Source: Peptoniphilus_A harei_B
Lineage (GTDB): Bacteria > Bacillota > Clostridia > Tissierellales > Peptoniphilaceae
Length of the DNA: 64,000 nt
Direction of reading: 5' to 3'
NCBI GenBank assembly: GCA_032560695.1
Contig: JAWGHR010000005.1
Location: 1-64,000 of the forward strand
The notes under the pieces: generated by a model
The model's input: only the letters and a program-made list of their open reading frames with translations
The model's database searches: none
Told to the model about the DNA's origin: nothing
Translations under genes and position numbers: made by a program
Shown here: positions 1-7,484 of the stretch, in pieces
How the letters are laid out: each line of letters begins with the position of its first letter
How positions within the stretch are numbered: the stretch's first letter is position 1

Positions 1-1
1 A

Positions 2-1159
2 GTTTTAGAAAATGTAGAAGTTGGAACAGAATATACGACAGAACAAAAAACATTTGACGGCTATGAGTTCTTAGCAATGGGAGAAGGATCAGCAGCTGCG
101 AATGGAACAGTTATCGAAGGTGACTTACACGTAACTTATGTTTATAAGAAAACAGAAGTGACACCTGAACCTGAACCTGAACCAGACCCAGATCCAAACC
201 CACAACCACCGACTACTGACATTATTACAAAATACGTGGATGAGGATGGTAACAATATAATCCCACCAAGGGATGGGGACAGACCTAAGGAATTTATTCC
301 AGGATATGAATACCTAAGAACTGAAAGAAGTGAGACTCTAGTTAAGCACATTTACACTAGGATCCACGAAAGAGATGACAATTCATGGTTCCCAGTATTC
401 CCAAGTATAGAAAGAGATAAAAAGATCGAAACTCATCCTGTTAAGGCCACAGTTCCAGAAAAAGTTAAACTAAACAAGGATGACCACAAGGCCTACATGT
501 TTGGTTATCCAGATTGGACCTTCCTTCCTAATAAGAACATGACAAGGGCAGAAGTCACAGCTATGTTTGCAAGACTCCTAAAGAATTATCCAAGCACAGA
601 TGTTAAATACAACTTGCCATATAGCGACGTATTTGAAAAGGACTGGTACTATCCAGCAGTTGGTTTCATGACTGAAAACAAAATTGTCACAGGTTATGAA
701 GACGGAAAATTCAGACCAAACGATCCTATAACTAGGGCAGAGTTTGCCACAATTGCATCTAAGTTTGAAGACTTAGTTGGCGACAAAATCAATGGCTTCT
801 ATGACGTTCCAGAAAGTCACTGGGCCCTAAAATATATTAACTCAGCTTATGCAAGAGGATGGGTAGCAGGTTACGAAGACGGAAGCTTTAGACCAGACAG
901 GAACATCACAAGAGCTGAAGTTGTGACTATCACTAACAAGATGTTAATCAGGTACGCTGATGTGGACTTCGTGAGAGCTAACAAAGACCTATTAATTAAC
1001 TTCAAGGACTTAGACGAAGGTCACTGGGCATACTTCAACATCATGGAAGCAACTCACGGTCACGACTTCATGAGAAAGTCTAATGGTAAGGACGAACTTT
1101 GGGAAAGATTAAATGGCGAAGCCTTTATCTTCCCAGAATTAAGATACAAGGAAAGATAA
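2..1159 (+). CDS. SLH-anchored surface protein, C-terminal part (5' end outside window)
   Basis: The reading frame is open from base 2, so the gene starts upstream of the window and only its last 385 residues are seen. They begin in a MucBP-like repeat, followed by an acidic Pro/Glu/Asp linker (fragment residues about 52-66), a second MucBP-like stretch, and three S-layer homology units at about residues 162-197, 206-258 and 266-315. The SLH cores read TRAEVTAMFARL, TRAEFATIASKF and TRAEVVTITNKM, each preceded by the usual G-[YF]-x-D-G/W-x-F-x-P turn. SLH triplets bind pyruvylated secondary wall polymer, so this is a non-covalently wall-bound surface protein. The C-terminal third resembles that of the next gene, which suggests tandem paralogues sharing an anchor. 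The ligand or function of the missing N-terminal part cannot be inferred. Confidence 0.85.
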   Translation, partial: VLENVEVGTEYTTEQKTFDGYEFLAMGEGSAAANGTVIEGDLHVTYVYKKTEVTPEPEPEPDPDPNPQPPTTDIITKYVDEDGNNIIPPRDGDRPKEFIPGYEYLRTERSETLVKHIYTRIHERDDNSWFPVFPSIERDKKIETHPVKATVPEKVKLNKDDHKAYMFGYPDWTFLPNKNMTRAEVTAMFARLLKNYPSTDVKYNLPYSDVFEKDWYYPAVGFMTENKIVTGYEDGKFRPNDPITRAEFATIASKFEDLVGDKINGFYDVPESHWALKYINSAYARGWVAGYEDGSFRPDRNITRAEVVTITNKMLIRYADVDFVRANKDLLINFKDLDEGHWAYFNIMEATHGHDFMRKSNGKDELWERLNGEAFIFPELRYKER

Positions 1160-1195
1160 TAGGATTTTAAAATTTATTAAGGAAAGGATTTGTTT

Positions 1196-3556
1196 ATGAA
1201 GAGAAAATTAAGCCTATTTCTAGCAGTGATTATGCTAGTGGGCATTTTACCCTTTCAGGTTTTTGCAGAATTAAATTCTGCAGAAACTGAAAGAGTTGAA
1301 GAAAAGACAGAGGTTAATGAGGGCCTTCAAGTTGGGGATGAAATACAATTAGACCCTGTTGGAGCAGAACCTAATGTTACACTTGTTGGTCAATGGATAG
1401 ATGATTCATCAAAGAAGGAAGACACACCAAAGCACTATGAGCTAACAGATAAAATTGGAAAGCCACTTTATAATAGTGGTTTATTAAGAGGACTAGCAAA
1501 ACAATTTTTAGGTTGGTCAGATAAGGCTCCTGTTGCCAATGGAGTTTTAGCTGAGGATGCAAAATTATTCTCACCAGAAGATACAATTGAAGATGTATTT
1601 CCAAAAGGAATACCAGCAGATGCAAAAATTTATGGAGTTTATTATGAAATAAATGGGTTCGGTGAACCTTTTAATGATATTCAAACACCTAGTTTAGGAA
1701 AGGTTGCATCAGAACTAGCTAGTAATATTAATGACAATAAGGTTATGATAAACAAGAGTGTTAAAGTCGAAGATGTTTTAAAAGATACTGAAAATGATAA
1801 AGTGGAAGAAAATAAAGATGAGATAAAAATCATTGATAAGTACAAAAAAACTGATGATAATGAAACTATAAATGAAGTAGTTTTAAAATCTGAATTTGAG
1901 ATGGACTGGGTTGTTGCCATGCTTGCTTATAGAAATATAGCTGGAAGCAATCAGTTGAGACCAATTTTAAGTCGTGATTACAATACAAGATATAAAAACA
2001 AAGATTTTCCAACTGATGATGGTAAAGCTGCTGGATACACTTATGTTGATTTAAACATGGACTTTGGTGAAGATGAAGGACTTGTAGTTCCTGATCAATT
2101 ATTCTTAGAATTTAAGAGTTATTCATGGAGACCACTTTATGTCTTTGGAATAAATGACAGTGGCGAAAAAGAGATCCTACAGATTTTAGATATGAATGGA
2201 AGAAAGATAAATCAAGCACCTGGAATTGTTGACCAAGATAATTTTATGAAAATTGGAAGTCCTAATAAACCAGAAACAAGATTTGGAGTTGAAACAAAAA
2301 GAAACAGAAAAATTACTATAAGGGTAGTATTAAGAGAATGGGATAACACCGTTGCAAACCCTTCTCAAAATCCATTTAGTGGAGAAAGAATTTTAGAATC
2401 TTCTATACCAAAGGGACCAGAAGGAACAGTAGCAAGTGAAATTCTTTCTAATATGACTCTAAGAGTTTTAGGTTCTGCTGACAAAATTGAAAATAAAAAT
2501 ATCGTTAGAATAACAGATGAAAAAGCTAAAGCACTTGCAGATGGAGATGCCAAAGATGATATTGTTGTAAAAGGATCTATACAAGGACATGTATTTGCTG
2601 ACGCTGGTATAGTAGAAAAAACTGTGCCATTTTTTGGGAAAATAACAATTCCTTTAAAATCTGATGTAGGAATTGATTTAAGTGATGCTGAAAAAGTGCT
2701 TAAGCTATCCTATATTCACGAAAAAGAAACACCACCGACACCAGAGCCACAACCAGAACCTAAGCCTGAACCAAAACCAGAACCTAAACCTGAACCACAA
2801 CCTGAATTTAAGTTTAAGGAACATGACAACACACCAACTTACCCAGTTTACGCACAAGTTCCTAAGACTGAAGTAAAGGATAAGGAAGTTGGCAAGGAAG
2901 TTCACAAGGCTTACATCTTTGGTTACGAAGACAAGTCTGTAAGAGCTAATGGCAACTTAACTCGTGCTGAAGCTGCTTCAATGGTAACTAGACTTGCAGG
3001 TCTTGACTTGTCAGATACTTCTAAGGCAGACTACAAGGATCTAAAAGAAAAGGCTTGGTACTTGGCACCTATTAATGCAGCCCTAAAGGCTGGCATGCTT
3101 GATGCTGATGGCGAAAACCTAAGACCTGATGACAAGATTACTAGGGCAGAGTTTGCAAAGATGCTTGCTGCTATTGACAAGGAAAATGACTACCAATCAA
3201 AATTCCAAGACATCAAGGGTCACAAGTATGAAAAAGAAATCAACAAGATTGACGGCAACAAGAGAATCGAAGGTTATGAAGATGGAAGTTTCAGACCAGA
3301 TGCCTTCCTAACTCGTGCTGAAGCTGCTTCTTTCTTAAACAGAATGTTTAACAGGATTGCTGACGATGTCGCTATCGCTGATCTTGAAGGCTCTCTAGTT
3401 GACTTCACTGATCTTAAGAAGAGCGATTGGTTCTATTTTGAAATCACTGAAGCTGCAAACTCTCACTACCTAAACAGGAGAGGTGGAGCTGACAAGTATC
3501 AACGTGAATTTGAAAAGTGGACAAGCTTGATTAATGTTGACGAAGTTGTAAAATAA
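1196..3556 (+). CDS. SLH-anchored surface protein with unknown N-terminal region
   Basis: This 786-residue protein starts at ATG 1196, which lies 7 nt after GGAAAGGA. A TTG six bases upstream would sit on top of that site. Residues 1-24 are a signal peptide (MKRKLSLFLAVIMLVG, then AxA cleavage at VFA). Residues 25-510 have no domain I recognise. A Pro-Glu-Pro-Lys/Gln repeat linker follows at about 512-540, then three SLH units: TRAEAASMVTRLAG, TRAEFAKMLAAI and TRAEAASFLNRM. The anchor is closely similar to that of the preceding gene, 36 bp upstream. Codon choice changes near base 2730: the N-terminal part is rich in AAA/GAT/ATA, while the anchor uses AAG/GAC/GGC. This fits a variable head joined to a conserved anchor. 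It acts at the cell surface; the substrate is unknown. A strong terminator follows directly. Confidence 0.85.
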   Translation: MKRKLSLFLAVIMLVGILPFQVFAELNSAETERVEEKTEVNEGLQVGDEIQLDPVGAEPNVTLVGQWIDDSSKKEDTPKHYELTDKIGKPLYNSGLLRGLAKQFLGWSDKAPVANGVLAEDAKLFSPEDTIEDVFPKGIPADAKIYGVYYEINGFGEPFNDIQTPSLGKVASELASNINDNKVMINKSVKVEDVLKDTENDKVEENKDEIKIIDKYKKTDDNETINEVVLKSEFEMDWVVAMLAYRNIAGSNQLRPILSRDYNTRYKNKDFPTDDGKAAGYTYVDLNMDFGEDEGLVVPDQLFLEFKSYSWRPLYVFGINDSGEKEILQILDMNGRKINQAPGIVDQDNFMKIGSPNKPETRFGVETKRNRKITIRVVLREWDNTVANPSQNPFSGERILESSIPKGPEGTVASEILSNMTLRVLGSADKIENKNIVRITDEKAKALADGDAKDDIVVKGSIQGHVFADAGIVEKTVPFFGKITIPLKSDVGIDLSDAEKVLKLSYIHEKETPPTPEPQPEPKPEPKPEPKPEPQPEFKFKEHDNTPTYPVYAQVPKTEVKDKEVGKEVHKAYIFGYEDKSVRANGNLTRAEAASMVTRLAGLDLSDTSKADYKDLKEKAWYLAPINAALKAGMLDADGENLRPDDKITRAEFAKMLAAIDKENDYQSKFQDIKGHKYEKEINKIDGNKRIEGYEDGSFRPDAFLTRAEAASFLNRMFNRIADDVAIADLEGSLVDFTDLKKSDWFYFEITEAANSHYLNRRGGADKYQREFEKWTSLINVDEVVK

Positions 3557-3565
3557 AATTATTTG

Positions 3566-3593
3566 CCAGGGTTTAACAGACCCTGGTTTTTTT
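3566..3593 (+). terminator. Rho-independent terminator of the SLH gene
   Basis: A stem of CCAGGGT (3566-3572) and ACCCTGG (3580-3586) is followed by seven T residues. It sits 10 bp after the stop codon. Confidence 0.9.
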
Positions 3594-3620
3594 ATGTGCA
3601 AATTTAAAATTTTCAAAAAT

Positions 3621-3656
3621 AAAAAGTGCAAGATTAATTTCCTTGCACTTATTTTG
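3621..3656 (-). terminator. Terminator of the Spx/ArsC-like gene
   Basis: AAGTGCAAG (3624-3632) pairs with CTTGCACTT (3642-3650). Read on the minus strand, the stem is followed by a T-rich tract, so it ends the gene at 3719-4069. The A/T flanks could let it work in both directions. Confidence 0.7.
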
Positions 3657-3718
3657 ATTTCAAATTTAATTTTATTTTCTTTATAATTTTTTAAATTGTT
3701 TTTAATTCTCTAATTATC

Positions 3719-4069
3719 TTACAGGCTTTCTAAATATTTTTTAACTTGTGGGCCTACGTAAGCCTTGCCGTCCTTTAAGAAGATTGGTCTTTTAACCAGC
3801 ATGCCGTCAGTGGATAGGAGCTCGAAGATCTCTTCTTCTGTCATGTCCTTCTTCTTGTCCTTTAGGTTTAGTTCCCTGTATCTCACTCCTGATGAGTTAA
3901 AGAGCTTATAGATGTCAACGCCTGCTTGGTCCTTAATTTTTTTCAGTTCCTCAACACTTAAGAGGTCCTTGTAGATCTCTCTGTAGTCGTAGGAAATATT
4001 TTTTTCTTGCAAAAGTTTTTCTACATTCTTGCAAGTGCTGCATTTTTTGTATCCGATTAATGTGTTCAT
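3719..4069 (-). CDS. Spx/ArsC-family thioredoxin-fold protein
   Basis: This 116-residue protein has the length and pattern of the ArsC/Spx/YffB family. The redox pair CSTC (C10, C13) lies in the N-terminal beta-alpha turn. The segment LLSVEELKKI is followed by KLFNSSGVRYRELNLKDK, and a late KRPIFLKDGKAYVG strand carries the family's conserved R-P-I/L. Members are either glutaredoxin-type arsenate reductases or Spx-like RNA polymerase binders that respond to disulfide stress. The CxxC fits both, and no ars genes lie nearby, so I leave the role open. It is a single-gene unit. The start has a GGAGGCTC site just upstream on the minus strand. Confidence 0.8.
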   Translation of the reverse strand: MNTLIGYKKCSTCKNVEKLLQEKNISYDYREIYKDLLSVEELKKIKDQAGVDIYKLFNSSGVRYRELNLKDKKKDMTEEEIFELLSTDGMLVKRPIFLKDGKAYVGPQVKKYLESL

Positions 4070-4141
4070 AAGAGCCTCCTTCTATGTTAAATTATACTAT
4101 AAAAAATTATAAAAAAATTTTAAAAATTTTTGCAAAAAGTG

Positions 4142-4169
4142 TTTACATTTTTATTTCTCGTGGTATAAT
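4142..4169 (+). promoter_or_regulatory. Strong sigma-A type promoter upstream of candidate ncRNA
   Basis: TTTACA (4142-4147) and a perfect TATAAT (4164-4169) are separated by 16 nt. No protein gene begins downstream on this strand for more than 3 kb (the next is at 7485), so the promoter is most simply read as driving the RNA candidate at about 4176-4573. Confidence 0.65.
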
Positions 4170-4175
4170 AATAGT

Positions 4176-4573
4176 ACCAAATAAGATTAACGTGATAAAG
4201 CAATAAAAAGCTTATAGATTTTTCTTATTTGTGAACAATGACAATTCCATCCAATAAAAAAGTAAAACGTATTTGATTTTATTAAATTTATTAGCCTCTT
4301 ATTAAAAGGCTTTTATATAAATTGAAATTGAAGATGTAATTAAAGTACGATGGTAAATAGTTTAGAAAGTAATTGTTATTTACTCTTAGTTTTTATATAA
4401 ATGGCAGGAAGTCCTAGAGTTGGGAGCTTTCAAAAAGGTTAATTTATATAGGGCTTTGGTAAAATGAAGAATATAGGTGATAGATGTGATTGAACCAAAA
4501 AGTTTAAATTGGATGGAATTAAATATCTGAAAAGAATGTCTTTAAATTAAATGATTAAGGACATTCTTTTTTT
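4176..4573 (+). ncRNA. Candidate structured non-coding RNA, about 400 nt, family not recognised
   Basis: This unit has its own promoter and terminator and no substantial ORF; the longest ATG frames are under 20 codons. A perfect 13-bp long-range helix closes it: AATTCCATCCAAT at 4243-4255 pairs with ATTGGATGGAATT at 4508-4520. Inside are local hairpins GCCT/AGGC (4294-4310) and GTAAATA/TATTTAC (4353-4383), plus complementary ATATAAAT/ATTTATAT segments. The 3' end is a 14-bp terminator stem with one G-U pair and a seven-T tail. I see no match to RNase P, 6S, tmRNA, SRP RNA or T-box signatures. Candidates to test include large structured RNAs of Firmicutes (raiA, OLE, ROOL, HEARO). What is seen is the architecture; that it is transcribed is inference. 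Confidence 0.55.
4532..4573 (+). terminator. Terminator of candidate ncRNA
   Basis: The arms are 4532-4545 and 4555-4568 (14 pairs, one G-U) with a 9-nt loop and a T run at 4567-4573. Confidence 0.8.
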
Positions 4574-4696
4574 GTGAAAATTTTTAAGAGGATTTATACA
4601 ATTTGTCGACCATCATCTTTGTATTTATAAATTATAGATTTTTAAGCTTAATAATAAAACTTGTGACTACTTGCAAGATTAGCAAAAGGGGACTTT

Positions 4697-4867
4697 ATAA
4701 AAATTATTTTAAGAGATAACTTAATTTATCAATTGGAATTTACTTTATGAAGATGGGATTTTTAAAAATGCAGGGAAATTAAAATTTCCTTCTAGAAATT
4801 TATTAAAAAAATCGAAGGTCCTAGCTATGTCTCAATAGAAAAATTTGCTTATCTAACAAACTATTAA
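4697..4867 (+). pseudogene. Decayed AbiEi-like antitoxin fragment
   Basis: Two frames join across an A-rich run near 4805-4811. The first encodes YEDGIFKNAGKLKFPSRN and the second KKIEGPSYVSIEKFAYLTN before a stop at 4865. The PSYVS-[LI]-E core is characteristic of AbiEi-type antitoxin/transcription factor domains as I remember them. There is no start codon, no ribosome-binding site and no intact partner. An earlier segment (RDNLIYQLEFTL) appears in yet another frame. I read this as a relic of a toxin-antitoxin gene; the family call rests on one short motif. Confidence 0.35.
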
Positions 4868-4997
4868 AAAAAAGATGATAAGGAGAAGTTAAAAATCTTT
4901 AGAAATAAATGTGATATAAACTAATAAGCTAAGAAAGTAATAAGTAGTCCAAAATATAAAAATCTAGCTAATTTTAAGATATAAAATAAAAATTTAC

Positions 4998-5040
4998 ATA
5001 AAAAATCTCCACCTATGTGTCATAAGTGGAGATTTATTTT
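4998..5040 (-). terminator. Terminator of the flavodiiron gene
   Basis: AAATCTCCAC (5003-5012) pairs with GTGGAGATTT (5026-5035), with T-rich sequence on both sides. It lies 18 bp beyond the stop of the minus-strand gene at 5058. Confidence 0.85.
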
Positions 5041-5057
5041 TATTTAATTAACTTTTA

Positions 5058-6269
5058 TTAATCTTCTTTTGCTAGTATCTTTGCAGCCATTTCCTTACCG
5101 AAGTCGATAAGTTGTTGTAATTCTTCATTTGTTGCTGCGCCTTGGATTTCAAGTTGAGTGTCAAGCACATCGTACTTGCCATCTTCCATGTATTTCTTTA
5201 GAGTTTTTAGAGCTCCACCTGACCAAGAGTAGGAACCGAAGATTCCCCAGTAGTTGTTTTTCATTCTTTGGTGAGAAACTTCTGTCAATAGGTAGTTCAT
5301 TGGTGGGAAGAGGTTGTTGTCGTAAGAACATGATCCCAAGATAACTCCCTTGTATCTCCAGATGTCAGAAAGTAGGTAGGAGTTTGAAGTCTTTGAGATG
5401 TCACGAACCTTTACGTTTTTAAGTCCGCCTTCAGCAAGTCCCCTTGCTACTGCTTCTGCCATTGTTTCAGTGTTACCGTACATTGAGCCGTAGATTACTA
5501 CACAGCCATCAATTGTTTCTTGATTAGCAAGTGATGTGTATATGTCGATGATCTTTTGTGGATTTTCTCTCCAGATTGGTCCGTGGTCTGGACAAATTAA
5601 TTCAATATCAAGACCTTCAAGTTTCTTTAAGGCTCTTAGGGCTTGAGTTGCATACTTACCAACAATGTTTATGAAGTATCTTGTAGTTTCTTCTAGGTAG
5701 TTTGAATTATATTCGATTTGGTCGTCAAAGATTCCACCATCAAGTGTTCCAAAGCCACCAAAGATATCTTGTGAAAATAGAGTCTTAGTTGCTTCTTCAT
5801 AGGCAACCATAGATTCTGGCCAGTGAACCATTGGAGTCATGTAGAAAGTTAGCTTTCTATTTCCCAGTTCCACAGTTTCTCCTTCTTTAACTTCAATGAT
5901 GTTGTCTGTAACTTCGTAGAAGTTTTTAAGCATCGCAACTGCCTTCTTGTTTGTAACAAGTTTTGCATCTGGATAGATGTCTAAAATTGACTTAATTGAA
6001 GATGTGTGGTCTGGTTCCATGTGATTGATTACTATGTAATCAATTTTTTCATTTTCTCCAATAATTTCATTGATCTTTTGGATGTAATCGTCAATAGTGT
6101 TAACCCTTACTAGGTCAAAAAGTATATTCTTTTCGCCCTTTAGTACAAAAGAGTTGTAAGCAACACCCTTTGGTAGTGGCCACATTCCTTCAAATAGTTC
6201 TGTCTTCCTATCATTTGTACCTATGAAATAAATATCATCTTTAATAGGCACTGACAATAAGTTTTCCAT
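5058..6269 (-). CDS. A-type flavoprotein (flavodiiron protein, FprA family)
   Basis: This 403-residue protein has the two-domain layout of flavodiiron proteins. The N-terminal metallo-beta-lactamase fold carries the diiron ligands HMEPDH (H83-H88), a further His in PMVHWPES and HGPIW near the end of the domain. From about residue 256 a flavodoxin domain begins with VVIYGSMYGNTETMA, the FMN phosphate loop. Family members reduce O2 to water and/or NO to N2O with electrons from rubredoxin or reduced flavin. In an anaerobe this is an oxygen or nitrosative defence enzyme in the cytoplasm. No rubredoxin domain is fused. The ATG has AAGGAGG upstream, and a perfect palindrome lies at 6298-6311 in its leader. 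Confidence 0.93.
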   Translation of the reverse strand: MENLLSVPIKDDIYFIGTNDRKTELFEGMWPLPKGVAYNSFVLKGEKNILFDLVRVNTIDDYIQKINEIIGENEKIDYIVINHMEPDHTSSIKSILDIYPDAKLVTNKKAVAMLKNFYEVTDNIIEVKEGETVELGNRKLTFYMTPMVHWPESMVAYEEATKTLFSQDIFGGFGTLDGGIFDDQIEYNSNYLEETTRYFINIVGKYATQALRALKKLEGLDIELICPDHGPIWRENPQKIIDIYTSLANQETIDGCVVIYGSMYGNTETMAEAVARGLAEGGLKNVKVRDISKTSNSYLLSDIWRYKGVILGSCSYDNNLFPPMNYLLTEVSHQRMKNNYWGIFGSYSWSGGALKTLKKYMEDGKYDVLDTQLEIQGAATNEELQQLIDFGKEMAAKILAKED

Positions 6270-6297
6270 AAATCCTCCTTATATTTTATAAAATAAA

Positions 6298-6311
6298 GAC
6301 TTAATTAAGTC
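6298..6311. promoter_or_regulatory. Palindrome in the leader of the flavodiiron gene
   Basis: GACTTAATTAAGTC is a perfect 14-bp palindrome, extended imperfectly by AA/TT on both sides. It lies about 30 bp upstream of the flavodiiron start and could be a repressor site. No regulator is assigned. Confidence 0.3.
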
Positions 6312-6391
6312 CTTCTTTTCAATCATTTAACAAAGTTAAATTACCTTAACTTACATACCCCATAATCCCAATAAAAATCAGGATTTTATTT

Positions 6392-7210
6392 TTAGTAAAA
6401 TTCTAAAAAGCTATGTCTCTCGCCCTTTTCCTTGTAGCCAAGAATTTGTTCCATGTTGACATTTTCTGTAGCACGCAAGAGGTTGATGTCCACATTTTTG
6501 TTTTCCTTCTTGAGTTCTTCGATGAGGTCCTTGATAAAAAACCTCTTGTTGCCAGACTGCTTTTGTGTAACAGTGCAGGCACAGTCAAGAGCAGAAAGGC
6601 CAGTGGACTTCATAAACCTAATAATAGCTTCCTCTCTGACAAGATACATGGGCCTAATGAGTTCTAGGCCTTCAAAGTTTTTGGATTTCAACTTTGGCAT
6701 CATTGTCTTGAAGTCGCCAGCATAGATAATATTTAAAAGAACTGTCTCTATAACGTCGTCGAAGTGGTGACCGAGTGCAAGCTTATTGCAGCCAAGCTCT
6801 TGAGCCCTGTTGTACAAGTTGCCACGACGCATCCTTGCACACATGTAACAAGTTGAGCCTCCTGATGACAACTTCTCAGCAACGGAAAAGACATCGGAGT
6901 CATGAACCTTGACAGGGATTCCAAGCTTCTCGCAGTTGTACTCAAGTCTCTCTCTGTTCTCAGGAAGGTAGCCTGGGTCCATGGCGATGAATTCTAGTTC
7001 AAAGGGAACCTTGTTGTGCTTCTTGAGTTCTTGCAAGAGCTTGGCAAGAGTTAGCGAGTCCTTGCCACCTGATATGGCAACTGCAATCTTGTCGCCAGGG
7101 CTAATCATCTCATAATTGTTGATCCCCTTGACGAATTTTTTATAAATATCTCTTCTGTAAGTTTTTATTAGGGACCTCTCTATGTCCACAATGCTTTTAA
7201 CTTTTTCCAA
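6392..7210 (-). CDS. TtcA-like PP-loop tRNA thiolation ATPase
   Basis: This 272-residue protein belongs to the TtcA/TilS-related PP-loop ATPases. SGGKDS (residues 47-52) binds ATP. CYMC (C121, C124) and CAC (C210, C212) supply cysteines like those that hold the [4Fe-4S] cluster in TtcA. GHHFDDVIETVLLN is the family's second signature. TtcA makes 2-thiocytidine at tRNA position 32; members of this group in clostridia may modify other positions, so the exact site is not certain. The start is TTG, 9 nt after AAGGTG; there is no in-frame ATG nearby. The gene points the same way as the flavodiiron gene but is separated by 122 bp. Confidence 0.82.
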   Translation of the reverse strand: MEKVKSIVDIERSLIKTYRRDIYKKFVKGINNYEMISPGDKIAVAISGGKDSLTLAKLLQELKKHNKVPFELEFIAMDPGYLPENRERLEYNCEKLGIPVKVHDSDVFSVAEKLSSGGSTCYMCARMRRGNLYNRAQELGCNKLALGHHFDDVIETVLLNIIYAGDFKTMMPKLKSKNFEGLELIRPMYLVREEAIIRFMKSTGLSALDCACTVTQKQSGNKRFFIKDLIEELKKENKNVDINLLRATENVNMEQILGYKEKGERHSFLEFY

Positions 7211-7417
7211 AAAAATTTCACCTTTACCAATCTATTTTTATTATAGCATAGTTATTTACTAATTTATAAGAATTTATAAATCTTTAAGACCTTCCTCAAT
7301 ATAAAAGAAGGTCGCAAGGATTTTTCTTAAAAATTATAACACAAGTAGACTTTTATAAAAATATTTTTGGGCATATATAGGGTGAGAACCATTAAATTAT
7401 AAAAAAAATCTCCTTTG

Positions 7418-7426
7418 TGATATAAT
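7418..7426 (+). promoter_or_regulatory. Extended -10 promoter of the nicotinate phosphoribosyltransferase gene
   Basis: TG-A-TATAAT is a perfect -10 with the extended TGn element, 59 bp before the ATG. The -35 is poor. A small hairpin TCTAGC-TAG-GCTAGA (7449-7463) lies between it and the ribosome-binding site. The rest of 7211-7484 holds only another short hairpin (GACCTTC/GAAGGTC near 7290-7314). Confidence 0.55.
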
Positions 7427-7484
7427 TTATGTAATTAATTAAAGGGGATCTAGCTAGGCTAGATGAAAGAAAAGGAAGTATAAA

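Noticed and set aside
4142..4573. RNase P RNA or tmRNA
   Set aside because: A GGAAGTCC segment recalls RNase P, but the other conserved regions and expected GC content are missing. No tmRNA ends or tag frame are seen.
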